Assembly: GCF_030936135.1 (NCBI RefSeq)
Contig: NC_082595.1
Location: forward strand, 86,046,451 to 86,110,450
Origin: Gavia stellata
Lineage: Eukaryota > Chordata > Aves > Gaviiformes > Gaviidae
Direction: 5' to 3'
DNA: 64,000 nt
Positions within the stretch are counted from its first letter, which is position 1; every line of letters starts with the position of its first letter. Shown one piece after another: positions 40,267-52,258 of this stretch. The notes under the pieces were generated by a model. That model was not told the origin of the DNA. It saw nothing but the letters and a program-made list of their open reading frames with translations, and made no database searches. A program made the translations under genes and the position numbers.

Positions 40267-40548
40267 CAGTGTTTCTCAGCTTTTTTTAATCAAAGAGCAC
40301 CTGATTATTTTTTTTTTTTTCCTGCAGCATTGGTGTACCAGCTTTCATTTTCAACTGATAAATACATTATGAATGTTCACTTATGACTTTATCTTCTGAT
40401 TTTACTTGCTTCCTTTGATGTATGTGGAAATATGCGCAACTGCCTTTCTGTTTTGTTTGGTTGTGCTTTTTCAGTCACCTGAATTCCCTTCCATGTCACC
40501 TTCTGAAATCTTATGGATCACCAGGGATCCCTGCACTAAGGAAGACTG
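40267..40548. mobile_element. hAT-type non-autonomous DNA transposon (MITE), 282 bp
   Basis: The left end reads CAGTGTTTCTCAGC. The right end read on the other strand is CAGTCTTCCTTAGT, matching at 10 of 14 positions. The flanks are ATCTAGAT (40259-40266) and ATCTAAAT (40549-40556), an 8-bp target duplication with one mismatch. CAGTG/CAGT termini, a T-rich subterminal stretch and 8-bp duplications are hallmarks of hAT elements. There is no transposase frame. The decayed ends suggest an old insertion. The exact family name is not known to me. Confidence 0.7.
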
Positions 40549-43500
40549 ATCTAAATCCTGAAACTAGAATATGGTATTTTAACAGCATTTGTGGTGCTTG
40601 GAAGAAACATGCCAGACATGATGCTGAAATGTGGTGTCGCCATAGGTCAAAATTAGACATGGCCCAAAGAAAAGAATGAAACCATACATTCAACAGTCTT
40701 CCAAAATGCATCAGCTAGGACTACACGGAGATTTTTTTACTCCAAAATCTAACAAAGACGTATGCCGGGTGTTATGCTTTATCCTGGGACTGCCTAGTTT
40801 AAAAAGCTAAGCGTGTGTTTAATGCCTTGTTGGATCAGTTCTTCAGAGTATTATTCAAGGGCTTGGGAAGCTGTAGACAACCAGTCTGAATTTTGAGCAC
40901 ATTGATTGCTAAATGAGGCGAGAACAAACAATGTACAACAGACATATGAGAGTCCTGTGTTTGAATGCTAATAAATGAGTTGCATTCATTTCTCAAACAC
41001 AATAAAGTATTGTCACTGGTGCAGTCTTTAAAATATTTCTACTTCAACTGTTACAAATTTTGTCTGCTTTGGAAAGAAAAGAAGCAATTTTTTCTCCCAG
41101 CTATATTTACACATGGAAGCAACACTATCAAAATAAACATGTTTCATGGGCCTCTTATCAGAAGTGATTATTTTTCCCCCTAAATATCTTTTGTACTTAT
41201 TGGTGGAATTTTTAGTTAGCGTAATACACATGGTGGGAGAAAGATGCATAGTCTTCACAGCAGCTTCTTCTGAAGAGATATTCAGTCATTTTTAGTAAAC
41301 CAGATTCTCTTCCAGAAATATGCAAAGATACTTTCAAGATATACAAAGATTGATTTGGGAATCTAGCACCCTATATCCCCCTGGCTTTTCAGAAATAGGA
41401 CTTGACCACTTTTTAAAGTGTTACATATATGAAAATAGCTTTTAAATACTGACCTGGGGGGGACCATTCTAATGAGAAGGAGTTTAAGGGGATTAAAACT
41501 TAACCAGGCAATGTCACTGAAGTACAAATTCGCACTACTAGCTTTGCTTAACAGCAAAGCAGCTCTGTTCTGAGCTGTCCAAGAGCAAATGTTTGCTTCC
41601 ATCCTGTTTCTCAATACTGAAAACAGTTGTCAGAACATGCAACATATCTTTGGCATCACGCCAAAATGTGAAAAATGGTGATCTAACCGTAATTCTGAGT
41701 TGGAAAGATGAAAAATTCAGACCCTATAGAAAAGTACCAAGTCATCTGTAAGCACCTGTATGAAATAAAGAATGAAATGGCAAAGACGGCCTTTTGAGCA
41801 TTGCAGTCTCCTCTCTTGTCACCAGGGTGCTAATGGAATATGTACTCATGCAATTGAAGACAAAATTGGAGTAACATGTCCCAATTACCTGTGAACTACT
41901 GCAGCTCTAACTCTCCTGACTTAAATGAAAACAAACTAAAAAACCCCAAATACTGTACTGTGCAGTACAATATTGATATGGGGAATAAATTATAACAAGT
42001 ACCACAGTAACCTTACTGATCTCTCTGCATTACACAGTTGCAAAGCTACTTACTGGTTGTACGGATTATCCCATGTAATGCTACAAACAAAGAAAATACA
42101 TATTTATTGTACAGCTTAGTGGAGCCATTTTAAATTTTATTTTTACATTGTCTTGCAACAGATTTTGGTACTATTTTTCTTATGACTTCTTTTGTAAACC
42201 ACAACACTTCCTAATACATTTCAGAAAGCTGAAAAATGATCAGTTTTTTCTCTCAATAGTAATTTTTCACCTATCAATGCACAAACATCTATTGCCTGAT
42301 AAGCTTTTTGTTTCTCTCAAGGTTTGTAACAAATACTACTACCCTCATATATTAGACAGCTGGAGATTTAATTTTTCTTAATTATTAACCTTTCTTTACA
42401 TCTAATTCATGTTTGTTAGCACGAATAAAGACTGCAGTGCAAGCTCATTAGTAAGAGAACTACCAACATTTTGCAATCTGAGAGGCAGCAAAAACTGTTT
42501 ATTACAAGGCTGAAGAAATGAAGCAATTTATTCACTGGGTATTATGACCATATGTAGGAATGGTTTGTTTACGATGTGAATTGAATTGGCACCGTATGAG
42601 GAGCCCGTATCTCCCGCCTGCACTGCCCTCCTCTGCCAACAGTGCTCCCACGGGCCACGCTCAGCATTGCATAACTTTGATCAGCTTTCGCATGGCCACC
42701 CTCTCAGATCTATTACCGTGCTAATGGAGTTTTATTTAATGTGGAAATGACACATCATTTTTTATGGGTTTCATAACTCCCAAGCCATTTAGCCAGATGA
42801 CCGTCCTGCACGGCAACAGTTATTACTTCACAGACTTACAAAACTGGGAGTGCATTGGGTGTGTGTGGGGTGTAACAAACTTGAAATGTGCAGAGCACAT
42901 TTAGGACACAGGGAATGAAATGCACCTCCTTGGAAAAGCAGAAACACCAAGCTTTGGGAAAAAGGAAGTTCAAAAATATAAACTCTATTTTTCCCTCCAA
43001 AAATGTGCACATCCCTTTTCTTTGCTGATGCAAAGAGCAGGTAGCTTTCATATTCTTCCTTTCTGTTTAAACAGCTAGGTTCCCACACAGACACGAGACA
43101 AATCAGACAGAACTGGGTGAGAATTGTTTTCCCACCTTTAACACCCAATTCTGGAAGGAACAAAAGAACAGTTGGCCCTTGCACCACCTGTGGAGCTCCC
43201 CAGTGTGCTTCCCCACCTTCGAAGCCCCAGCTGCAGGCAGGGCATGGGGCTGCTCTTCCCATCCTGTCAGAGCCTTGCGCTCCCTAAGCAGCATTCAGGA
43301 TTGTAACATTTCTAGAACAGTGGTGTCAGTACATTAAGTGTCTGATCCTACTTCCACTGAGTTCTGTGCTGGTCTTTTGCGTTCATTTCCATTAATCTCA
43401 GATCACGCCTTAATGTAGCACTGCTCCTATGTGGGGTCTCTGAGGAGAGATCTGAAAATGAAGAAAAAGCTAGTTCTACTGTGATTTTTTTCTTTTTTTT

Positions 43501-44190
43501 CATTATTAAGTCTATGAACAGGCTCTTCACTGAAGGCTCTAAATCTTCTATGTAGGTACAAAATAGTAGTATATATCTATAAACACAGATGCCTTTTGGT
43601 AAATTAAAATATCTGCCTTCTCAGGACTCTCTAATTAGCAATCTACTTTGAAAAATTCAGTAAAATATTTCCAAACTGTGTCAAAATAGATTTCCCAAAG
43701 TTTACTACAAAATGGAAAGCACTGTCACTTCAAAACTTGCCCAAGACCGTTGTTCTCCCTCTCTCATTCCCTTCCCAAATATAGTACTGCCTACAAGTGT
43801 ATGTCAGAGCTCATAAGAGTACAAGGGAAAACTAAAGATCCTCCTAAAAACTACCCACACCATTTTTAGCACCACCTGCATCTTGGTTAAGTTCCTTTGC
43901 TGTACTGTTAATTCAGGCACCATACTGAATTACTGTCTTTCCTGCTAAAAATATTAAGAGTTATAAAGAGTACAGTATTGCATTGCTGTTGGCTGCATAG
44001 CTGTGGAAGTATGTTGCACCTATATTGAAAATATGCCTGGAGCACTAAGGAGACACTCCTTGCCTTGGGTCTGAAAATGCTACCTCTGTTGGGACAGAAT
44101 ATTTCAGTATAAATGTTCATTTGGGAAAAATACCAACTATGGCATTTCAGCAAGAAGCGAACAAAGTAACCTGTGTTCATCAAGAAATTA

Positions 44191-44226
44191 ATAAAATCTC
44201 TTCCATGGTCACAAGTAAAGGGGAGA
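44191..44226. repeat. Imperfect direct repeat, copy 1
   Basis: ATAAAATCTCTTCCATGGTC followed by ACAAGTAAAGGGGAGA resembles the segment at 44457-44491 with about five differences and a one-base gap. Confidence 0.5.
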
Positions 44227-44456
44227 CCTAAACTTTCAGCAGAGGATTGAGATGAAATACTTTGCCACTCATAAATAAATACCATCACCTGCAGTGAAAC
44301 AGTTATTGCTATGATGCATCACCCTAATAAGGTTGCCTGAGAAACAGTTTGAACAAAAAGCTGACGCTGCTTCACTGAAATCACTGACAATAACTATGGT
44401 GAGTTCACAGGAGCTAGAGCAGATTCTCGGTGAGAAGGTGAGAAGTAGATTTCCAT

Positions 44457-44491
44457 ATAAAATCTCTTCCCATGGCCACAGGTAGAAGAGA
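44457..44491. repeat. Imperfect direct repeat, copy 2
   Basis: ATAAAATCTCTTCCCATGGC followed by CACAGGTAGAAGAGA. See copy 1 at 44191. It lies within the putative FAM83B 3' UTR. Confidence 0.5.
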
Positions 44492-46163
44492 CAAATGAAC
44501 TCCATCTAGTTGGTGCATGAAATGCCTTTTTGGTGTTTCTTTCTAATGAATAAAGCCAAGACCTTCCTAGTGGGACTCCTCCATAGAATGCTGTAGGACC
44601 TTTCAGATCTAAGAGTAAAGTCGTCTCCTAAAGCACGCTCCTGAAACATGAAGACCCTGTATAAGGATTATAAGCTTTCAGTAATGGATTTTCCCAAATT
44701 TCTGAATTTGGAACAAAATGGTTGCAGAGCATCTTGCAGCTAAATGGTTATGGCATTATCCTAAGAGACACATCCAGGAGGGCGTAAGCCAGCTGAATGT
44801 TCTTGCTGCACATTGCAGATGAGAAGTAGATGCCATGCTGCTGCCCAAACACCCTGCCTGTGTTTTTCATAAGAACTAACCTGGCATAGGCACTTAATAT
44901 CAGGAAATTTTTTACGACTGAGAGGCTCAGATGAACAAAAATGTGTCCCTTAAACTGCAGTTGGGTGCCTAAATACTTTCATTAAGGTTAAACACTTGCT
45001 ACTATAACTCTTCACTGAGAGTTTCTTTGACTTAGGAGAGGTGACTTATTGTTTGATGTGGTGACTTTTACAAATCTCATTTTTAGATGCCTAATTGTTC
45101 CTGGCCTTGTAATATTCATCCTGACGTAAGGCAGCATTGCAGGGTTGAGCTTGCAATCTCCCTCATACACCTCATCTAAGCACTTGCAACCTTATTTTAA
45201 AAAATCTAGGTTATTAAAGCCAGAGTTGCAAATATATCTGGCAACATTTAAAACAGACTGTCACATGTGAAACTCAAAAGCTTACCTGAGAAATGGAAGT
45301 CCACGGACAATTTTTTTTTGAAACACCAAATAGAAAAATGTAACAAAAAGCTATTTTTAGAATACATTACAGAATACTGGCATGTTATACAAATGTAATT
45401 AACCCACTGAAATTTAAACTAGTTGTAAATTATTTTCAAGGCACCTCATTTTATAAATAGTTTTTTTAATGTTCATCCTACATTCACACTAGTTTAACCA
45501 TGTAAACAAGTCTGTGAAAGCTCAGATTAAGGTCACTTTAAGATCTGTGTGCCAAATACTTCAGAAAAATATCATATTACATGGAAAATTCAATAAAGTA
45601 AGATAGGTCCATCTGCTGCCCAAACAGTTCAATAGATGGTATGGGGTAAATTATTAACAAGATGAAGCCTAAGAGAGGTTTTGAAAAATTAGTTTAAAGA
45701 TAAGTAACATGCAATGCATTAACATTTGTGTTTATCATTTGAAAGTGTACATAAATGCTGAAAAAATGCAAGCCACTATTCCTAGTGCTATCCTACTTTT
45801 AAAGGGCAAATCTTTGGAAACAGTACTATTTGAAGTTTAAAAACATCCTCCATCTTTTTCCCCCCCACTTAATCTTACAATATGCTAGTACATAGTTTCT
45901 TCACAAGGAAAATGTATAAAATTAATCTTACAATATAGACATTATAAACAACCCTTGAGACATCTTCTGGACACAGAATTTCTGTAAAGACTTAAGTGTA
46001 ACAATTCTAGGATAATTATGTAAAAATATGTACATTCATTCCAATGTCCTAGACCCAAGAAGAAACCCAAGTAAGCTCTACAAAAGTTGCCTGTCAGTCT
46101 TGTCCAGTTAAGATTATGTCCAGCTTTGCTACTCTTGCTGTATGTCAACATAATCAAAAAGTT

Positions 46164-48522
46164 TTACTTGGTTTTATGTAGGAAGTTCCCAAACTTTTGC
46201 ATAAATCCTCTCAGCTTGTTTTCATTAGGCTGCAATGGATGATAAGCAGTTGAATTGTAGCTGACCATGTGATTACTCCTGCCGTAATTATTCCCTAAGG
46301 TCTTGCTTTTGATATCTGAGAGATGTGAACTGCTGTTGGGTGCATTGCCTGCAGGTTGGCTAGCATTTTCCATCTTGCAGAATGGCTCAAAGCGGCTATA
46401 AACCCGCCTTTCACTCAAACGAGATCTTAGCTCCTCTTGGCGTTTTGAGCTTGCCAGCTGTGGTGTCATTGAACTTGCCCTTTGAAGAGCAGAAACAGGG
46501 GCACTTTCAGGAGTAGTATTTGTGGTGATTTCCTTTATGTCTTGATACTGAATCTGTTCTGTATTAAATCTTGGGGTAGATGCATCTCCTGCAGTTTCTA
46601 TGAATTTACTTTCAAGGGGGCACAAGAGAGGACACTTTTTATTGCTTTCATCAGATGGAGGTTTTTGAGGTTTTGGTGACTTCGGAGACTTTGGAGACTT
46701 TGTTGGGCTCCCGGTGACATCTTCTTTACTTCTGTTCAAGCTACCTTGAGAATTTGATGATGTGTTTCTCCTTCTCCTTGGGGAAGAATCTGTCTTATTC
46801 TCAGAAATCTTTGGTTTTTGATTCTCTTCTTCAGATACCAATGTGTCAGAACTACTACACATTCTGTAAAAGGCAGGACCTTTGCTTTTTGACAAGTTTT
46901 CCTTCTTGTCTGGTGTGAGATTAAGAAGCGACCGCAATTTCTGGGATCCTTTCTTTAGAAAACTTGGGGAATTCTTACTTTCTTTCTTGGATGTGCAATC
47001 CTTACAAGACTCCTCTTTGCTAGCTTCAGTGAGAGCAGCCATAGAGATTGCCTTGCTAGCAGTTGGGCTCTTTAGCTCTCCTTTGAGGTTCTTTTCCTCC
47101 TGTGGCAAGTGGTTGGTCACACTGTGCAAACTTTTAGAGCCCTTCAGCGTGTCTTCTGGAAGTTTTGGACTAACTGGCTGCTTAAGTCTATGCCTAGTCA
47201 ATGTGCTGTAAACGTAACTGGATGCATGTTTGTTGGCACCAGGGTCTAATATGGACTTTGAATTAAACATGGGAAAACTTCTCCTTTTTAGCATATTTTC
47301 ATTTTGAAGGTTCTTCAAATTTTCTGCATGTTTGTCTGCACGCAGTGTTGTGTACAAATAGAGAGATGAGTCGCCTGTTGCATTCGAATTTACACTAGGT
47401 TTTGTGCTGTCTGCAATATGAATTCTGTGGTTTTTTGGTGCATCTGATTTAAGTGGGATGTTTGTGCTAAGCTCTTCTAAAATATTATCTGTTCCACTTT
47501 CGACACTTGGAGCATGATTAGATGTCCCTTTAGGTGTTGCACTTCCCTCTGACCCAATTATAGTTGAATTTGAAGAACTTGCACAGCTGCTTACTTCCTG
47601 CTGTTCAGGTAAAGTTGGCTGAAACACCAATGATGATCGTAAGCGAGAATGAGAATAGAGCGCATGAGCTTTAATATTTTCAGCTGCATCATAGCCATCA
47701 TATCTGTCACCCAAGGCCGACCCACTAGACTCTACTGGACAATCTGATTGATCATTCAAATATGACTTGATTCGCCAGTTACGTAGGAATGATTTTGTTG
47801 TGTGTTCGAGGGTCGGCATCCTTTGCTGCAGATGGCGGATATGATTATCTGTCCCATTAAAAGACCTCCGTACAATTGAATTTCTTTCTGCAAGATTTAC
47901 CTTTGGTCGTGAAAACTGATCGGCAAAACTTTGCTGGGGTGTACTGTAGTTATTTGCATATCCTCCTCGTAAGGAAGAAACAATACTAAGGCTATCAGAT
48001 GGCATTTTCCAAGTATTTGATGGATTGTTGGCTCTATTAATTGCTCTGTTGAGCAATAGGTAAGGCGTCCTTTCCGGCTTCTCCCCAGCATAACTATGTC
48101 TCTTCCAGTGCTCATTTTTTTCACTAGGTTGATACTGCTGGATTGGATTTTGCATATTAAAACCTGGATGAAATGGTTGTTTATTATAGGCTTGATTTCT
48201 CAAGCCATATTTATCTATTTCATTTACTGCATATCTTCCACGAGTTTTCCAACAAACAGGATCTATCTTGTGAACCTTGTCTTGCCTACCAAAAAGGTTT
48301 CTTTGGCTAGAAACTGAAGCCAAAGACGACACTGAGTGTTGGTATGTATCATTATCCCAGAGTGTCCTGCGACTGTTTACCCTCACTAATTCTGGGGCAA
48401 ATGAACTAGGAACAGAAGAACGGGCGTACAGTGTCCTGAACTCTTCATCAAAGGATTCGACCAGCTGTCCTGTGATAACTTGAACCATACTGAGGTTGGT
48501 TTTTTCAAATGACCACATAAAG
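46164..48522 (-). CDS. FAM83B: FAM83B terminal coding exon: end of DUF1669 and long Ser/Pro-rich tail
   Basis: The acceptor TCTTTCAG precedes base 48522, which completes the split Ser codon; 785 further codons end at TAA (46166-46164). The open frame extends upstream to 48737, but that part is intron. The exon starts FMWSFEKTNLSMVQ and reaches SFDEEF (F codons 48452-48450 and 48440-48438), the F-x-x-x-F casein kinase 1 docking motif of the family. The rest is low-complexity Ser/Thr/Pro/Lys-rich sequence with blocks close to recalled human FAM83B: LFGRQDK, KRHSYAGE, RRSFNGTDNHIR, TTKSFLRNWRI, ALYSHSRLRSS, KRRSFP, PSFLKKGSQK, LLNLTPDKKENLSKSK, FNTEQIQYQD and the C-terminal GFMQKFGNFLHK. A KSPKSPKSP run (46701-46675) looks absent from the human protein. 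With the two exons to the right the visible protein is 882 residues. No internal stop or frameshift. The gene looks functional. Confidence 0.97.
46675..46701 (-). repeat. 9-bp in-frame tandem repeat coding Lys-Ser-Pro x3 in FAM83B
   Basis: Three 9-bp units (two identical, one with two changes) encode KSPKSPKSP in the Ser/Pro-rich tail, followed by KPQKPP. Each unit gives an SP site, a possible target of proline-directed kinases. I do not recall this run in human FAM83B, so it may be a lineage-specific expansion. Confidence 0.85.
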
Positions 48523-50665
48523 CTGAAAGAAGAACAAATGACCATTAGAAACAGTTCTTTAGAACTAAAGTATTCTTTCTTCAAGGTCCTTCTTGCTAAG
48601 AAGGCTTTCACACAAACCTGGGGTTTGTACCAATACTTTCTAAATAAATAAATAAATAAATTGTGGGCATGATTCATGTAATTTGGATTTGGAAGGTCTA
48701 ATCCAATACGAGTTGAACTCAGCTGGAGACTTTCCACTGCTTTCAGTGGGAGCAGGAATGAGTCTATAACTGCTTAATTGCCTTTATAAAAAGTGGATAT
48801 TGCAAAAAAGTATTCACAAATGTAGAACAGTGGAGTACAAATACCTAATGGAGCAAAATTACCTCTACAAAGACTAAGCCAGGATTGACTAGATGCACTG
48901 TATTTACTCCTGAGTCACAGAATGTTAATGTGTGGTTATGTTGTGACAAAAATATATTTGAAATAATATGCAGAACTGCTTTAACAGTTCTGAATGTACT
49001 TCACTCTAAACACATTTTCAAAAAGATGCACCTCAGAATTGTTAAAAAGTTTACATTGTCTACTATGCACACCAGATTGGATAAGAACATTTCTTTTAAT
49101 TGCAGCAATGATACTCTGATGAAGGAAATTTTCCTCTTTTCTATTGTACTCAGAAAGGCTGAACACATGCTCAAAACTAAGTAGCTGTAGCTACTTTACA
49201 TCTACAAAATACATTAGCATATACATTAAGCATGTTTCTGCAAGCCTAATATCATGGTGTTGAAAGCATGCAATTTGTAGATTACAACAAAGAAAAAATC
49301 TGTTTTGCAATCCTACTTTCATGAAAAAAAGTGAAAAAACTAAATTAAATCAATGAACTTGTTTTATTTGCATTTGTCTTCTGGATGTTAGAAAATACAT
49401 TTGTTGTATTCACGTAAATAGCTTGCTCATTTCATTTTATTTGTTTTGTTAGTTTTGTATTTTTCAGGAAATAATAGTGTGCTGAGATTAAATCAAATCA
49501 TGCTGCATATTTTTTTTCTATTAATTTTCACAATTAAGAATAACATATTTCGTAATATTTGAAAAAACCCTAAACTTTAACTTGAGTTCAGAGAGCAAGA
49601 ATTCAGGAAGTCTCATCTTCCCTGTTATAAATCACTAGATTCTTTTACAAAGCAAGCTTAATTTCTATAGAAATTGATGACTCCAGCCCCTGTGGTGCTA
49701 GGTCTTAAAGCAGTGTTATTTTTCAAAATGAAGTCAGAAAAACTCACATTCTCACAGACTCTAACACTGTGTGTACATGTCAAAGCAGGCAGACTCTCCC
49801 TGGACTCTCTTACACTGATTCACTTATGAACTTGTCACTTACCTCACTACCATTTATATACATCAGTCTGAATTTGGGGCTGGCCAAGTCTCAGAGGAAA
49901 TAAAAAGCCAGATTTTTGAGAGCTTACAGTGGTGGAAATCTATGAAAGTCAGTGGCTGTGGATCTGGCACCCAGGCACTACAGTGGCAGAAACTAATTCA
50001 GTAGGCCAAAGAAGAGAAGTGTAGCATGAAAAGAAGGAAAATATTTAATAATGTGTGAGATAAAACTGCCCCTGCTTTAACCTAGGTTTTTTTCCAACTC
50101 TGCAAAGCTGTAAGTTCTTCCAGCCTATGCTTTACACACATACACTGGAAATAAAACGGAAAGTCAAATAAAGAAACTTAGCCAAATATAAAGAGAGACT
50201 ATGTCAACTTAACTTGGGCAATTCTGAATTTGACCATGATACACTACAGAGTGCCATAGAATAGGTCTGTAATGTTAGCTTTAGAAGATTATTATGAGGA
50301 GGAACTACCCAAAAGAGCTTATGAAATAATTTTGGCAGCCTTTTCTGGAGTGAATGTTAAACAAGAATAATTCAGACAATATAAGATAAATCAGGATTCT
50401 TCTCTCTTTTTAGCAAGTCTCCAGCTGTAGCAAAAGCTATATCCTTTCTTATTTGTGAAAAAATAACAGGATCTCAAAATTTGGCTCTGTGTTAGGCTAG
50501 TTAGCAATAAGTATCTATGGTAACTTGTTAAATTACAGAAAAGTTCATCAAATTTGCCCATGAGTTCCCTGGAAGAATTTTCAGAAATAGAAAAAAACCA
50601 AATTTGCAATAGGAGAGGTACTGAGATGACAGGTTTTCTACAGACACCTCAGTGACTGATCTTAC
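48523..50665 (-). other. FAM83B: FAM83B intron between fourth and last coding exons
   Basis: This intron is 2143 bp, bounded on the minus strand by GTAAGA and TTTCAG. It holds an AAAT simple repeat near its 3' end (48641-48662). I see no CR1 and no additional exon. Several open frames of 60-100 codons in it show no similarity I recognise. Confidence 0.9.
48641..48662. repeat. AAAT simple repeat in a FAM83B intron
   Basis: About five TAAA units, roughly 120 bp upstream of the last-exon acceptor on the transcribed strand. Confidence 0.9.
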
Positions 50666-50790
50666 CTGTAAGAACCATATATGACTTTCTTACAGTCAAC
50701 AAGAATAAATTTTTGTTCCATTTTTCCATGGAATTTTGCTCCTGTTTTAGAATAGTAATCTTGTCCTTTCACTGTCCGCACTCTCATGTT
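50666..50790 (-). CDS. FAM83B: FAM83B coding exon (fourth), pseudo-HKD region of DUF1669
   Basis: This exon is 125 bp, 41 codons plus 2 bases. The acceptor reads TCTTTTTTAG before AACATGAGAG; the donor reads TTACAG followed by GTAAGA. It begins in phase 0, matching the previous exon, and ends two bases into a Ser codon finished by the last exon. The product runs [17 protein letters not shown], then [18 protein letters not shown], then VIYGSY. The H-x-K of a PLD motif is present, but the position where HxKxxxxD needs Asp is Phe, so catalytic PLD activity is not expected; this agrees with the family being pseudo-enzymes. The Asp of VDC (50697-50695) lies 34 residues before the FxxxF Phe in the next exon. 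That spacing matches the Asp/Phe pair known to be needed for casein kinase 1 binding in FAM83 proteins. Its reading frame is only about 40 codons, so it must be found by homology and splice sites. Confidence 0.94.
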
Positions 50791-52195
50791 CTAAAAAAGA
50801 CAATTGAAATACTTTAGTCGGTATACTATATTCCATATTTAGCATCCAGGGGTTTAAAAGTCAGAGGTACAGTAGGAGAAGAGTCATATTATTGCATATT
50901 AATAAACTCTGCAGGGAAGTAAACTCTGATCAAACTTATCCCCTAGGGGCCCAAAATGGCAAGTTATTGCTTTGTCTTCAAGACTGTTGAGATTCCCCAG
51001 GCCACAGAAAATGAAATTATGCTTTTCCATAGCTACCACTCTCAGAAAGGAGATTCTGGCACAAGAAGTCTTCGACAAGAGAAACAGGATTTGCACTGTA
51101 AAAACCCCCCTCTTTTCATCATCTGATGTACAATATTTAGAAGATTTCCAAACATCTGAGCTAATCAGAGACAACATCTAAAGAGCCAGATCACTTTTCT
51201 TTTAATTGAACACGGCTGCTGTATCTACAAACACAGATACCCCCCTATGAAATGATCTATTGAATGATACCACCTGACACCAGAATCCCTTGCAGTTTTA
51301 CCACCAGTAAGATTTCTCAATCAGCTTTGTACCATGGGATCAATCACATTTCTAAATTCAGAGCTGTTATCACAACATGCATAGGTAGCACAAACTCTAC
51401 ACAGCAGTTAAGTTTGAATTCTATTAAGAAACTTTATGTTTTACTCATGCGAACTCAGTAAATTGCACTTGGGAAATTTTCCATGTTGGATCTCAAAAAT
51501 GTGGTCAATTTTTCTCCCAGACTGTGGTTGAAATTCATTCAGCTAAGCCAGTGTCTTTTTTTTCCCCCTCTACTGTCACTTGTTTTTTTAAGCTCCTAGA
51601 AATAAAAAATTCAAAAGTGTTACAACACCTTCTGGACTGTACTAATAATAATTTTCAAAAAGTTATTACATGGATGTAGAAAAAATATAAAAGCATTTAC
51701 GATAAAGGTGCTTATTTATAGAAAAAATAAAACATATATTCAATGCAAACCAATGTACAGCATCTACCTCACGTGGCTGTAAGTTACAAAACGCTTCACA
51801 AGACATAAAAATAGCTTGGAACATAGCTGGGAATGATTACAATATTTACTGTAGTTTCTAGCCCTGCAATATTTGTTCTAGCAATGCTAATTTGTGGTAA
51901 TTTACAAGTATTCCAGGGGGAGTGAAATCTGTAGTTTAGCATTGGCAGTAAGAAAACAGAATCTATATGATTATTACATAGACTGTATATATGGAAATAG
52001 TGGAATATAAGACTTGTGAATACAGAGGAATGTCTTGCTTCACGGGACTGCTACAAGGACAGGTTGAAAATCACAGCAGATGTCCTCTGTAAAGGCCAGG
52101 TACAGATTGATTAGGGCTGCTCATGAAGCAAAATGGGTAAGATTGTGTACAGGGTAAACTCAGGGTAAATTCAGCAAAATCAGGGGGATAAAATG

Positions 52196-52258
52196 AATAG
52201 AATAGAATAGAATAGAATAGAATAGAATAGAATAGAATAGAATAGAATAGAATAGAAT
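52196..52258. repeat. Pentanucleotide microsatellite (AATAG)12, ATTCT on the FAM83B sense strand
   Basis: Twelve perfect AATAG units run from 52196 to 52255. On the minus (FAM83B transcribed) strand this is an ATTCT repeat. It sits exactly at the 3' end of an adjoining CR1, so it probably grew from the CR1 tail. Confidence 0.97.

Larger units (their letters stand above)
39955..46163 (-). other. FAM83B: Candidate long 3' UTR of FAM83B
   Basis: This is the sequence downstream of the FAM83B stop codon on the minus strand. It has no CR1 and no coding-like frame; the longest (42828-43262, 144 codons, minus) matches nothing I know. Several AATAAA or ATTAAA hexamers occur on the minus strand, for example near 42102, 42137 and 42499. 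The best context is at 39974-39969. The proximal few kb are very likely 3' UTR by position; the true end is unknown. A hAT-type MITE lies in the distal part, and two related segments of about 35 bp occur at 44191 and 44457. Confidence 0.4.

Noticed and set aside
40303..40326. Poly-T tract followed by CCTGCAG that looks like a plus-strand splice acceptor
   Set aside because: It lies inside the hAT MITE, and no coding or conserved sequence follows. It is more simply the T-rich part of the transposon.
42828..43262. 144-codon minus-strand frame downstream of FAM83B
   Set aside because: It lies in the probable 3' UTR and has no recognisable domain. It is most likely a chance frame.
48523..48737. 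N-terminal 72 codons of the long minus-strand frame starting at 48737
   Set aside because: They lie upstream of a good splice acceptor, do not resemble FAM83B, and are replaced by the exon at 50790-50666 in phase.
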